Source of the DNA: Actinomycetaceae bacterium
GTDB lineage: Bacteria > Actinomycetota > Actinomycetes > Actinomycetales > Actinomycetaceae
DNA: 64,000 nt
Reading direction: 5' to 3'
Assembly (NCBI GenBank): GCA_028724265.1
Contig: JAQYDG010000005.1
Span: 186,001-250,000, forward strand
Shown here: one piece after another, positions 23,610 through 31,076 of the stretch
Layout: every line of letters starts with the position of its first letter
Position numbering within the stretch: the stretch's first letter is position 1
Translations under genes and position numbers: made by a program
The notes under the pieces: generated by a model
What the model was told of the DNA's origin: nothing
Database searches by the model: none
Seen by the model: only the letters and a program-made list of their open reading frames with translations

Positions 23610-25850
23610 TCAGCTTTCGTGATGAGGATCGTGCTGTGCGGGTTCGCCGTAGGGCAGGTCGATGTCGGCAAGGATACGTTGAATATGGCCTGAGCGGGTT
23701 TCACTTGGCATTCTCCGATGCAGGAAAACGCGCATCGAGCGCCCGTCAACCTCAAAGGACTCGTCTGGCGCATAGTGCTTCTGGGGATCCATATGGGAGC
23801 CCGTGTCGAGAATCTCCTGCCAGTCATTACCGTATTCTGCTGGCGGTATCGCAAACTGAACCGCATTTGCATCTGCGTTGAAGGTGACCAGGATATCGTC
23901 ATCTTCAATATGGCCGCCGATAGAGCTGCGCTCCGCAATACCGTCGCCGTTGAGGTACACCATCAATGACCGCGCGAAACCGATATTCCAGTCGTCCTGC
24001 TCCATGCGGGTGGCATCAGGGCGCATCCACTCGACTTCGCCGATCTTTTCTTTTCCGCCACGTGCCGATTCTCCTGAAAGAAAGCGGCGCCGCCTGAAAA
24101 TGGGATGGGATTTTCGCAACTCGATCAACTGGCGAACGAAATCAAAAAGATCGATCTTACTGGGATCCAAATTCCAGTCGATCCAGCTGATCTCGTTGTC
24201 CTGTGCATAGGCGTTGTTGTTACCGCCCTGCGTTCTGCCGATTTCGTCTCCATGAGCAATCATCGGGACGCCTTGGGAGAGCATGAGCGTGGTCAGGATA
24301 TTGCGTGTTTGGCGCGCGCGGAGTTCGTTGACCGCTGGATCATCGGTGGGACCTTCTGCGCCGCAATTCCACGACCGGTTGTTGCTTTCACCATCCGCAT
24401 TGTCTTCGCCGTTTGCCTCGTTATGCTTCTCGTTATACGAAACGAGGTCATGAAGCGTGAATCCGTCATGCGCGGTGACGAAGTTGATCGACGCCATCGG
24501 CTTGCGTCCGGAGCTCTCGTACAGATCTGAAGACCCCGTCAATCGGGAGGCAAGCTCGGAGAGCATCGCCGGTTCTCCACGCCAGAAGTCACGCACGGTA
24601 TCGCGGTATTTGCCGTTCCACTCCGTCCAGAGGGGAGGGAACCCGCCGACGTTATAGCCTCCCTCGCCAACGTCCCACGGTTCTGCGATCAGCTTCACCT
24701 GGCTAATAAGCGGATCCTGCTGAATGATGTCAAAGAACGAGGAGAGCCGATCAACATCGTGCAGCTCGCGTGCCAGGGTACTTGCCAGATCAAAACGGAA
24801 GCCATCCACATGCATATCTGTGATCCAGTAGCGCAGAGAATCCATAATGAGCTGGAGCGTGTGCGGACTGCGCATGTTGAGCGAATTGCCCGTTCCCGTG
24901 GTGTCGAAGTAATGAGCTTCGTCGCCTTCCACAAGTCGATAGTAGCTCGGGTTGTCGATGCCCTTAAAGCTGAGGGTTGGCCCCATATGATTGCCTTCAG
25001 CGGTGTGGTTGTACACCACATCCATAATCACTTCGATATCAGCTCGATGGAAAGCGCGCACCATCGCCTTGAACTCATCGACTTGGCCGCCGCGTTTTCC
25101 GGCTGACGAATAGGCGTTATGCGGGGCAAAGAAGCCGATCGTGTTGTAACCCCAGTAGTTCGAGAGGCCTTTTTCCTGCAAGGAAGTGTCGTTCACGAAC
25201 TGGTGACAGGGCATGAGCTCGATTGCCGTGATGCCGAGCTTCTTAAAGTAGTGGAGCATCGCCGGATGGCACAGACCCGCATAGGTTCCCCGCAGTTCTT
25301 CGGGAATATCGGGATGCTTCATCGTCATGCCACGGACGTGGGCTTCGTAAATAATAGTGTCGTTATACGCGTGACGAGGATGCCGATCGTTACCCCAGTC
25401 GAAGAACGGATTGACAACGACGCTCACCATCGTATGGGAGATGGAGTCGAGCTCGGAGCGTGCGGCCGGATCGTTGAAATCGTAGGAAAAAAGCGACTGA
25501 TCATTGACGATTTGGCCGGAAATAGCCTTGGCATAGGGATCCAAGAGGAACTTGGATGGGTCGAAGCGAAGGCCGTGCTCTGGATCGTATGGGCCGTAGA
25601 CGCGATAGCCGTACCGTTGCCCGGGCCTGACGCCTGGGAGATAACAGTGCCACACATTCGCATCTTTTTCGGTAAGTTCAACAACTGTTTGCGGCAATGA
25701 GGCCAAGTTGCTGACCTCCCGCGTTCCAGAGTCGTCGCCGATCAGGTAGAGCTCAACGCGTTGAGCATGCGAGGAGAACAGTGCGAAGTTGGTCCCAAGT
25801 CCGTCGAAAGTGGCGCCGAGCGGATAGGGGTTTCCAGGCCAAATTTCCAT
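23610..25850 (-). CDS. glgX: glycogen debranching enzyme GlgX/TreX
   Basis: Cleaves alpha-1,6 branches of glycogen to free linear maltodextrins for TreY and TreZ. The 746-residue GH13 isoamylase-type protein opens with PYPLGATFDGLGTNFALFSS (CBM48-like), then EAHVRGMT, VVYNHTAEGNHMGPTLSFKG, the nucleophile region VDGFRFDLAS, the acid region LIAEPWDVGEGGYNVGGFPP, and HDGFTLHDLVSYNEKHNEAN. It is the first gene of the trehalose operon (glgX-treY-treZ). AAAAGG lies about 7 bases before the ATG. Trehalose from glycogen serves in osmotic and desiccation protection and, in mycolate-type relatives, as a glycolipid precursor. Confidence 0.95.
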   Translation of the reverse strand: MEIWPGNPYPLGATFDGLGTNFALFSSHAQRVELYLIGDDSGTREVSNLASLPQTVVELTEKDANVWHCYLPGVRPGQRYGYRVYGPYDPEHGLRFDPSKFLLDPYAKAISGQIVNDQSLFSYDFNDPAARSELDSISHTMVSVVVNPFFDWGNDRHPRHAYNDTIIYEAHVRGMTMKHPDIPEELRGTYAGLCHPAMLHYFKKLGITAIELMPCHQFVNDTSLQEKGLSNYWGYNTIGFFAPHNAYSSAGKRGGQVDEFKAMVRAFHRADIEVIMDVVYNHTAEGNHMGPTLSFKGIDNPSYYRLVEGDEAHYFDTTGTGNSLNMRSPHTLQLIMDSLRYWITDMHVDGFRFDLASTLARELHDVDRLSSFFDIIQQDPLISQVKLIAEPWDVGEGGYNVGGFPPLWTEWNGKYRDTVRDFWRGEPAMLSELASRLTGSSDLYESSGRKPMASINFVTAHDGFTLHDLVSYNEKHNEANGEDNADGESNNRSWNCGAEGPTDDPAVNELRARQTRNILTTLMLSQGVPMIAHGDEIGRTQGGNNNAYAQDNEISWIDWNLDPSKIDLFDFVRQLIELRKSHPIFRRRRFLSGESARGGKEKIGEVEWMRPDATRMEQDDWNIGFARSLMVYLNGDGIAERSSIGGHIEDDDILVTFNADANAVQFAIPPAEYGNDWQEILDTGSHMDPQKHYAPDESFEVDGRSMRVFLHRRMPSETRSGHIQRILADIDLPYGEPAQHDPHHES

Positions 25851-26040
25851 ACCTCTACCTTTTCACGGATTGAGGATTTTGAAAACTTGTAGCCGGCAGG
25901 ATACCGCGCAGCATGGCCTATGGGACACACCGTTTGGATATATTGTGTGGACGATTGTGTTGGTGAAGTTGGATTCTTCCGCGAACTTTCCACGCGAGAA
26001 ACCGTGCATGACACGACCCGCAATTGACTGCGGGTATGAC

Positions 26041-26116
26041 TGGTGGGCGATATTGGAATCGAACCAACGACCTCTTCGGTGTGAACGAAGCGCTCTAACC
26101 CCTGAGCTAATCGCCC
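26041..26116 (-). tRNA. tRNA-Val (CAC)
   Basis: Acceptor GGGCGAT pairs with ATCGCCC; the D arm contains AGCTCAGGGGTTAGAGC; the anticodon stem CTTCG/CGAAG holds loop TTCACAC, anticodon CAC; the T arm contains GGTTCGATTCC. Unlike the other four tRNAs in the window, the CCA end is encoded (26041-26043). Confidence 0.95.
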
Positions 26117-26443
26117 GCGAAACGCTATCCACGTGCTGATCTCCACTTTAGGTGGCTGTTCAACGCGCCGAATTGCGCAACTCGTTTAGCTTAGCACGCA
26201 GGAAAGATCTCGTGCACGTAGATGCACATCTGGGTGCGTGTTGCCTGCCACAGAACGTGTGACTCTCGTGGTGTGCGATGGCGCCGATCTACGTGCGTAG
26301 GGTATGGGATAAGCTGCCTCGGACGGGTCGCCTCAGATAAGAACGTGGCGTTTGCCTCACCGTTTGAATTTGCCAAACTTTTCAGAAGATGAGTATAGTT
26401 ATTCAAGTCCGAAACGGGAGCATGATCCCAATCGGTACGTTCT
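26117..26443. other. spacer between divergent tRNA genes
   Basis: A 327-base region with no credible coding frame. It contains a small inverted repeat GTGCA/TGCAC and, at its right end, the promoter of the plus-strand tRNA operon. Confidence 0.5.
26370..26399 (+). promoter_or_regulatory. promoter of the tRNA-Gly-Cys-Val operon
   Basis: TTGCCA (26370-26375) and TATAGT (26394-26399) with an 18-base spacer; the transcript would start about 37 bases before tRNA-Gly. Confidence 0.7.
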
Positions 26444-26516
26444 GCGGACGTGGCTCAGTTGGTAGAGCATCACCTTGCCAAGGTGAGGGTCGCGGGTTCG
26501 AGTCCCGTCGTCCGCT
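26444..26516 (+). tRNA. tRNA-Gly (GCC)
   Basis: Acceptor GCGGACG pairs with CGTCCGC; the anticodon stem TCACC/GGTGA holds loop TTGCCAA with anticodon GCC; the T arm contains GGTTCGAGTCC. The discriminator is T and the CCA end is not encoded. Confidence 0.95.
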
Positions 26517-26563
26517 CGAAAGATAGCGTCGGATAGCTGCTTTTTCCGGCGCGTTTCTTTTGT

Positions 26564-26634
26564 GGTGGGTTGGCCGAGTGGCTAGGCAGCGGCCTGCAAA
26601 GCCGTATACACGGGTTCGAATCCCGTACCCACCT
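26564..26634 (+). tRNA. tRNA-Cys (GCA)
   Basis: Acceptor GGTGGGT pairs with ACCCACC; the anticodon stem GCGGC/GCCGT holds loop CTGCAAA with anticodon GCA; the T arm contains GGTTCGAATCC. The discriminator is T, usual for tRNA-Cys (U73), and the CCA end is not encoded. Confidence 0.95.
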
Positions 26635-26647
26635 CATTGAGAATATT

Positions 26648-26721
26648 GGGCGGTTGGCGCAGTTGGTTAGCGCGTTTCCCTGACACGGAAGAGGTCGCAG
26701 GTTCGAGTCCTGTATCGCCCA
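26648..26721 (+). tRNA. tRNA-Val (GAC)
   Basis: Acceptor GGGCGGT pairs with ATCGCCC (one G-T pair); the anticodon stem TTTCC/GGAAG holds loop CTGACAC with anticodon GAC; the T arm contains GGTTCGAGTCC. Third gene of the tRNA operon, directly followed by a terminator. Confidence 0.95.
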
Positions 26722-26728
26722 CAGTCGG

Positions 26729-26754
26729 AACCCTTGAGAAATCAAGGGTTTTTT
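26729..26754 (+). terminator. terminator of the tRNA operon
   Basis: Perfect 9-base stem AACCCTTGA (26729-26737) and TCAAGGGTT (26742-26750) with a GAAA tetraloop and a run of T to 26754. Confidence 0.95.
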
Positions 26755-26803
26755 CATATTTTGCTTCATTTTCGTGTGGCATGCCCGGGTGGTGTGGCTT
26801 CTG

Positions 26804-27970
26804 CTAGCATCGCCCCGGTAGGTCGCCGAGAGCTCCTTTCGGAATTGCACTAATGAACGCTGGGAGGCCTCCCTCTGACCGCTCGAAGGCGTGACGCAGT
26901 GCGTCCTCTGCACTCATATCGCGCTCAACTTCGTATCCACCGGGTGCCTGAGGCGATCTGAACACATAGTCTCCAATGAGCAGTGATGGGTCGTATCTCA
27001 GATGCTCGTTCACCTCGTATTCCGATGATTCTCCTAGGGCTGCATCGAGCACGTCATGCATCACGGCACTCGCAGTGGGCTTGCCGCCAGCTCCCTGGCC
27101 GGTAAATGCAAGCATCCCGCTGTGAGGCTGCACGAGCACCAGCGTGTTGAGATTATCGGGAAGAGTCGCGAACGGTGATTCTGCGCCGACGGCAGAAAGT
27201 TCAACAGCGACGGCGAACCGTTGCCCGTCCGTTACACCCGTACCGACAAGACGTGGAACTAATCCGTAGGAGGCGAGCATGTCAACGTCTTCCCTCGTCA
27301 GCGCACGTATTCCGGAGCGTGGAAACACCGTGGGCGTGCGTGCTCTGAACGCAACGCGCGCAGAAATAACGACTTTCGCCGCCGTATCGATACCATCGAT
27401 ATCCGCTGTGGGATCGGCCTCGGCATAGCCGCGTTCTTGAGCCTGACGGAGCGCAGAGTCAAAGCTGCAGCCATTCGTGCGCATCTGTTCGATCATAAAA
27501 TTCGTTGTGCCGTTCATGACGCCCGAAAACTGCGAGATCGGTTCAAGGCGTCGCGCCCGCATCAGCGCGTTGATCCACGGAACCGCGCCGCCGCAGGTAG
27601 CTTCAATAAAGAGTCGTGAGCCTCCTTCGTTGGCAGCGCGAACAAGAAGGTCGAAATTGCGAGCAACGACGGTCTTGTTTGACGTCACAACGTTCTTGCC
27701 TGATTTGAGCGCCTGCACAAGAAAATCCTTCGCTGGCTGGTCGCCGCCGAGCGTTTCGATGACGGTCATCACAGAGGCGTCGTGAAGAATCGTCGAAAAA
27801 TCAGACGTGTCCCGAGCGTCTAAAACCTTGTTGGCGCGGCGAAAAACGTGTGTCAGCTCCGCTAGCGTGCTCTGATCAATCATTGCGGCGACGGCGGAAC
27901 CGACGGTACCCATGCCGAGCAATGCGAGTTTCTGTTTCCCCACGGTTTCCAAGGTTCTCAGGGTTTCCAC
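26804..27970 (-). CDS. hom: homoserine dehydrogenase, short form without a clear ACT domain
   Basis: Reduces aspartate semialdehyde to homoserine for methionine and threonine synthesis. The 388 residues show the NAD(P) motif LALLGMGTVGSAV (GMGTVG at 19-24), VTSNKTVVA, the substrate region FSGVMNGTTNFMI, and ADPTADIDGIDTAAK with the catalytic residues. Actinobacterial homologues usually reach 430-445 residues with a C-terminal ACT regulatory domain. Here the last 60 residues do not look like ACT, so feedback control by threonine may be lost. GTG at 27970 has AAGGAG 5 bases upstream. It follows the MetE-like gene on the same strand after 243 bases. Confidence 0.92.
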   Translation of the reverse strand: METLRTLETVGKQKLALLGMGTVGSAVAAMIDQSTLAELTHVFRRANKVLDARDTSDFSTILHDASVMTVIETLGGDQPAKDFLVQALKSGKNVVTSNKTVVARNFDLLVRAANEGGSRLFIEATCGGAVPWINALMRARRLEPISQFSGVMNGTTNFMIEQMRTNGCSFDSALRQAQERGYAEADPTADIDGIDTAAKVVISARVAFRARTPTVFPRSGIRALTREDVDMLASYGLVPRLVGTGVTDGQRFAVAVELSAVGAESPFATLPDNLNTLVLVQPHSGMLAFTGQGAGGKPTASAVMHDVLDAALGESSEYEVNEHLRYDPSLLIGDYVFRSPQAPGGYEVERDMSAEDALRHAFERSEGGLPAFISAIPKGALGDLPGRC

Positions 27971-28137
27971 GGTGGCTCCTTCCGTCTAACAACACTGGCA
28001 TTCCACTGGCGCTTCGCTGTCGCTCCCGTGCTCAGCCTACGTGGGTGCCACCGGCCTGTTCGCGCCCGTCTTGCTATCCGTCCTCCGCGTCACGCGCGTG
28101 GTACACGATGCGAAAATATGGGTGGAAATCAGCGTGG

Positions 28138-28172
28138 GGTGGCGGGACAGTTCACAACCTTGTCCCACCACC
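28138..28172 (-). terminator. hairpin after the MetE-like gene
   Basis: GGTGG and GGGACA (28138-28149, split by one mismatched base) pair with TGTCCC and CCACC (28161-28172). It follows the minus-strand MetE-like stop by about 40 bases; there is no T-run, so it may stabilise the transcript end rather than terminate alone. Confidence 0.4.
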
Positions 28173-28213
28173 CTTAGCAAGCAGATATGAATATGATCTG
28201 ATGGCTCTCGGTT

Positions 28214-29425
28214 CTAGCCGAAGAGCTCATGTGATGCGATACGAGCGCCTTCGACGAGGCTCTCCAGCTTTGCCCACGCAATATCTTCGTGCAGACGCCC
28301 GCCTAAGCCGCAGTCGGTAGATGCGATCACGTTCTCCGGCCCAACGAGCTGAGCGAATCTGACGATTCGATCCGCAACGAGCCGAGGATGTTCCACCACG
28401 TTCGTGGAGTGCGAGACGAAACCTGGTAAGAGTACTCGGCCTTGGGGGAGACGATTGTTTTCCCATACGCGCCACTCGTGTGCGTGGCGAGCTGAGGAGG
28501 CCTCGAAACTAAAATACTTTGCGTTTACCTGAAGGCACTGATCGACGATTGCTTCGAATGGAATGTCTGTTGTATGCGGCCCGTGCCAGGAGCCCCAGCA
28601 GATGTGCAGGCGCACCTGTTCAGCTGGAATCCCCTCAAGCGCGCGATTTGCCGCGTCAATGCGCAGTTGAAGCCAATCCTGAAAATCCTTCACTGTTGGT
28701 TCTGGATTGATCTGGTCCCATGCTTCAGCGAGGTCTGGTGCGTCGAGCTGAACAGTGAGTCCAGCATCAGTGATGATCTTGTATTCCTCATGCTGGGCAT
28801 CGGCGAAATCGTTGAGTTGCTCGATCTCGCTCTCGTAATAGGTGTTCTTCAGCCTGGCTGCAGCGCCGGGAGAAAGCGACGCAATAAAACCCGCATTCAC
28901 GCCGTTCTTCTTCAGAGCTTCAGTGAGCAGGGAAACATCGCGTTGCGTCTGCTCTTGTCCGATATAGGTGACTTTGCCAGTAATCTCTGGATTGGGCACA
29001 GCAGCACGCCCGGTAAGTATTCCCGTTGTCGGATCCTCATAGGCATTCTTGAAGCGCGTGCGATCGCGGCGGTCTTGAAAGGTTGTGAGAACGAGGTGGC
29101 CAGGGGTGGATCGGTACACCGTGGTATCTGCCCATCGATCGAGTTCGGTGAGTGTCAGACCTGCAAGTCGGGTAAAAGAGTAGTTCCACCATGCTCCGTA
29201 ATCGACGGATCCTGAGGTGATATGCCCGTATTCACCTTCGTTAATAATGTCGAGGCCGAGGTCTTTTTCGCGTTTGACAACCTTGTCCACCGAGTCCGTG
29301 AGGATATCGCGGAATTCTTGCTCGGAAATCTCCCCGCGAGCTTTTCTCGCATTGGCGTCAAGCAGTTCGTGGGTGCGGGGAAGTGATCCAACATGGGTTG
29401 TCAGGATGCGATCATTGTGTGACAT
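28214..29425 (-). CDS. core-type cobalamin-independent methionine synthase (MetE-like)
   Basis: A 403-residue protein corresponding to the catalytic C-terminal half of MetE, like the stand-alone YxjG/core-MetE forms. Zinc ligands are present: RLHICWG (H274, C276), FSFEAS (E308) and STDCGLGG (C372). The N terminus ILTTHVGSLPRTHELL is the family start. It probably methylates homocysteine to methionine, though the methyl donor of core-MetE proteins is often not the classical folate triglutamate. I start at ATG 29425; 29 upstream codons are open but not conserved-looking. Upstream lie a terminator and a Met-rich leader peptide that likely control it. Confidence 0.87.
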   Translation of the reverse strand: MSHNDRILTTHVGSLPRTHELLDANARKARGEISEQEFRDILTDSVDKVVKREKDLGLDIINEGEYGHITSGSVDYGAWWNYSFTRLAGLTLTELDRWADTTVYRSTPGHLVLTTFQDRRDRTRFKNAYEDPTTGILTGRAAVPNPEITGKVTYIGQEQTQRDVSLLTEALKKNGVNAGFIASLSPGAAARLKNTYYESEIEQLNDFADAQHEEYKIITDAGLTVQLDAPDLAEAWDQINPEPTVKDFQDWLQLRIDAANRALEGIPAEQVRLHICWGSWHGPHTTDIPFEAIVDQCLQVNAKYFSFEASSARHAHEWRVWENNRLPQGRVLLPGFVSHSTNVVEHPRLVADRIVRFAQLVGPENVIASTDCGLGGRLHEDIAWAKLESLVEGARIASHELFG

Positions 29426-29566
29426 AAGAAGATTCTTTCTGTGTGACGGTTTTGTGGGGTCTGTGCTCAGTCGCCGGCTGTTGAGCGCGCGCGGCTCAGG
29501 ACGCGAGCGCACATACTCGGATATATACTCGAATGCCGACGGTGTGTCTCATGGCAGGCCAGGCAG

Positions 29567-29590
29567 AAAAAAGGAGCCCATCTTGGCTCC
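29567..29590 (-). terminator. attenuator terminator before the MetE-like gene
   Basis: On the minus strand, GGAGCC (29590-29585) and GGCTCC (29578-29573) form a 6-base stem with loop AAGATG, followed by six T (29572-29567). It points into the MetE-like gene and comes after the leader peptide, so it would end transcripts before the gene. Confidence 0.8.
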
Positions 29591-29599
29591 AGTCGTTAC

Positions 29600-29630
29600 T
29601 GCACACCGTGTGAAAGCTCTGACGTGTGCA
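29600..29630 (-). promoter_or_regulatory. leader hairpin between leader peptide and terminator
   Basis: Perfect 7-base inverted repeat TGCACAC (29600-29606) and GTGTGCA (29624-29630) with a 17-base loop. It lies between the leader peptide stop and the terminator and may compete in alternative folding. Confidence 0.5.
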
Positions 29631-29646
29631 ACTCAGGCAACGATCG

Positions 29647-29745
29647 TCACAGGATTTTTGTCACGGGGAGCACGAACTGGCCTACCATGCCCTGCATTCG
29701 TTGCATTCGCATCACTACGACGGAAATGATGTGTGTGGCCTCCAT
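29647..29745 (-). CDS. 32-residue methionine-rich leader peptide
   Basis: ATG at 29745 has GGAGG (29756-29752 on the minus strand) with a 6-base spacer, a strong ribosome-binding site. The peptide is MEATHIISVVV, then MRMQRMQGM, then VGQFVLPVTKIL, stop TGA at 29649-29647. Four methionines fall within nine residues (12, 14, 17, 20). Downstream come a 7-base hairpin and a terminator, then the MetE-like gene. The CTCC within codons 26-27, together with the preceding G, can pair with the terminator's GGAGC arm, which would give antitermination when ribosomes stall on the Met codons for lack of Met-tRNA. The peptide is seen in the sequence; the mechanism is inferred by analogy with trp/his-type attenuators. 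Confidence 0.75.
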   Translation of the reverse strand: MEATHIISVVVMRMQRMQGMVGQFVLPVTKIL

Positions 29746-30069
29746 GCTCACCCTCCAATCCCTTTATCTCTTTATCGCCCTTATGTGCTCTATCAAGCCT
29801 TTTATACGAACTGGTCTGTGTTCAATCTGCAGATTCCGCTCGCAGCGAGGAGTTGTGCTGCGATGCGACGCTGATGAGCGGCACTAACTATAGCGTTGCC
29901 CACCACGCGTGACCCACAGCTACGATGTTGTGAATAGTATGACGCACTCGGCTTTGATGATGCAAACTATCACAGGGAAACGTGGTGCAGAGTACATCGT
30001 GGTACACAGCGCATCGTGGCGCGCGATGAGGAATCGCAGTTCTGTGCCCCACGATGCGGGATCGCAGTT
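29746..30069. other. intergenic region between the met leader and the nucleoside kinase gene
   Basis: Besides the leader ribosome-binding site at its left end it has an AT-rich stretch (29757-29830) likely to hold the leader promoter, although no clean -35/-10 pair stands out. An 11-base direct repeat ATCGCAGTTCT occurs twice near 30033 and 30061. No gene is recognised. Confidence 0.4.
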
Positions 30070-30798
30070 CTACGCAGCGCTGCGGGTCTGAGGCGTAACG
30101 CTGCGCAGGGTGCCGATCTGCGTATGGACGTGTGCCGGATCCTTGCCGGCATCAATGAGACTCAGAATCTGGGATACGTCGGTCGCAAGCGCATGGGCAT
30201 CTGGCGTCCCTTGGCTAAAATCGCGGTCATCGCAGTTGACCCACAGCACTGGGGAAGCGTGGTAATCCTCATCCATCCAGGTATCGTAGCCTTCCCACAA
30301 CCTCATAAAGTAGTCGTCCAGATCCTCGCCTTGCTCAAAGTCTCTGCCGCGCTGGCGGATATGGCGCGTGATCGTGTCGAAGGACGCATGGAGGTAGACA
30401 AAAAGGTCCGGGCTCTTCTTCGGAAGCTCGTGTGTTTCATCCATCATTTCCGATAGTAGGCGTTCATAAATACCGAATTCTTCCGGAGAAATGCGTCCCA
30501 TATCCGTATTGACCTTTGCGAAATACCAGTCTTCGTAGATCGAGCGATCCATCACGGCATGATCAAAAGAGAGGGCATCTTTAATATCGCGGAACCGCAG
30601 CGTCAGAAACTCCAGTTGAAGCAAAAACGAGTACCGCTTCTTTTCCTGCTCCTGAGGGCTTGCGGTGTAAAACAGCGGAAGGATTTTATTATCGGCAACG
30701 GATTCTTTGTATAACGGCTGCCCGAGTTCATGTGCGAGCATCGTTGCAACAGTTGTTTTCCCTACGCCAATCATGCCGCCCAGCACGACAACCGACAT
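30070..30798 (-). CDS. deoxynucleoside kinase family protein
   Basis: A 242-residue kinase that phosphorylates deoxynucleosides for nucleotide salvage. The P-loop GGMIGVGKTT is at residues 7-16, the DRS motif appears in AVMDRSIYEDWYFAK, and the lid-region arginines in IRQRGRDFEQGED. These features place it in the deoxyguanosine/deoxyadenosine kinase (dNK) group. I start at ATG 30798 (AAAGGT about 10 bases upstream) since the P-loop follows at once; the frame stays open to 30900 without homology. It is divergent from thrS. Base specificity cannot be told. Confidence 0.85.
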   Translation of the reverse strand: MSVVVLGGMIGVGKTTVATMLAHELGQPLYKESVADNKILPLFYTASPQEQEKKRYSFLLQLEFLTLRFRDIKDALSFDHAVMDRSIYEDWYFAKVNTDMGRISPEEFGIYERLLSEMMDETHELPKKSPDLFVYLHASFDTITRHIRQRGRDFEQGEDLDDYFMRLWEGYDTWMDEDYHASPVLWVNCDDRDFSQGTPDAHALATDVSQILSLIDAGKDPAHVHTQIGTLRSVTPQTRSAA

Positions 30799-30976
30799 TC
30801 TTGTACTACCTTTCGCTGATCGACCGTGTTGAGTATCCCACTGATATCCTGAGCTATTGTAGAGCCTTTTAGGCATAGGCAACACGTGTGAATGCTCCAC
30901 ACTCGTGCGTGCCGGCGCGTTGTGTCGTGCCGTCTCGCGGCGGGCATCCGCGACGGTCTACCGTTGCTCTGAACCT

Positions 30977-30985
30977 TGGGATAAT
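30977..30985 (+). promoter_or_regulatory. extended -10 promoter of thrS
   Basis: TGGGATAAT (30977-30985) fits an extended -10 element (TGn plus GATAAT); no -35 is evident. Transcription would start near 30992, inside the inverted repeat TGCCTAC/GTAGGCA (30985-31003), which could be an operator. Confidence 0.5.
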
Positions 30986-31003
30986 GCCTACAATAGGTAG
31001 GCA

Positions 31004-31056
31004 ATGCGCACCTTGTATCTGCGCATCCGTTAATGCGTACCCGGTATGTACGCATT
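31004..31056 (+). promoter_or_regulatory. tandem anticodon-arm-like hairpins in the thrS leader
   Basis: Hairpin A: ATGCGCA (31004-31010) pairs perfectly with TGCGCAT (31020-31026) around CCTTGTATC, whose centre CTTGTAT matches an anticodon loop with anticodon UGU. Hairpin B: AATGCGTAC (31032-31040) pairs with GTACGCATT (31048-31056) around the seven-base loop CCGGTAT, anticodon position GGU. UGU and GGU are both threonine anticodons. Hairpin B ends 8 bases before AAGGAG, the thrS ribosome-binding site. The layout recalls the E. coli thrS operator, where threonyl-tRNA synthetase binds tRNA-like arms and blocks its own translation; that role here is inference. Confidence 0.55.
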
Positions 31057-31076
31057 GTGATGAAAAGGAGTACTCC

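Noticed and set aside
29426..29760. SAM riboswitch before the MetE-like gene
   Set aside because: I could not recognise the conserved cores of known SAM riboswitches; the Met-rich frame plus terminator explains the region better.
31004..31060. Short upstream frames in the thrS leader (MRTLYLRIR and a second one) as leader peptides
   Set aside because: Neither has a ribosome-binding site or a run of Thr codons; the ATGs are explained by the hairpin arms.
30900..31076. T-box riboswitch before thrS
   Set aside because: No T-box sequence (AGGGUGGnACCGCG type) or specifier bulge is present and no terminator follows; the tandem anticodon-like hairpins fit better.
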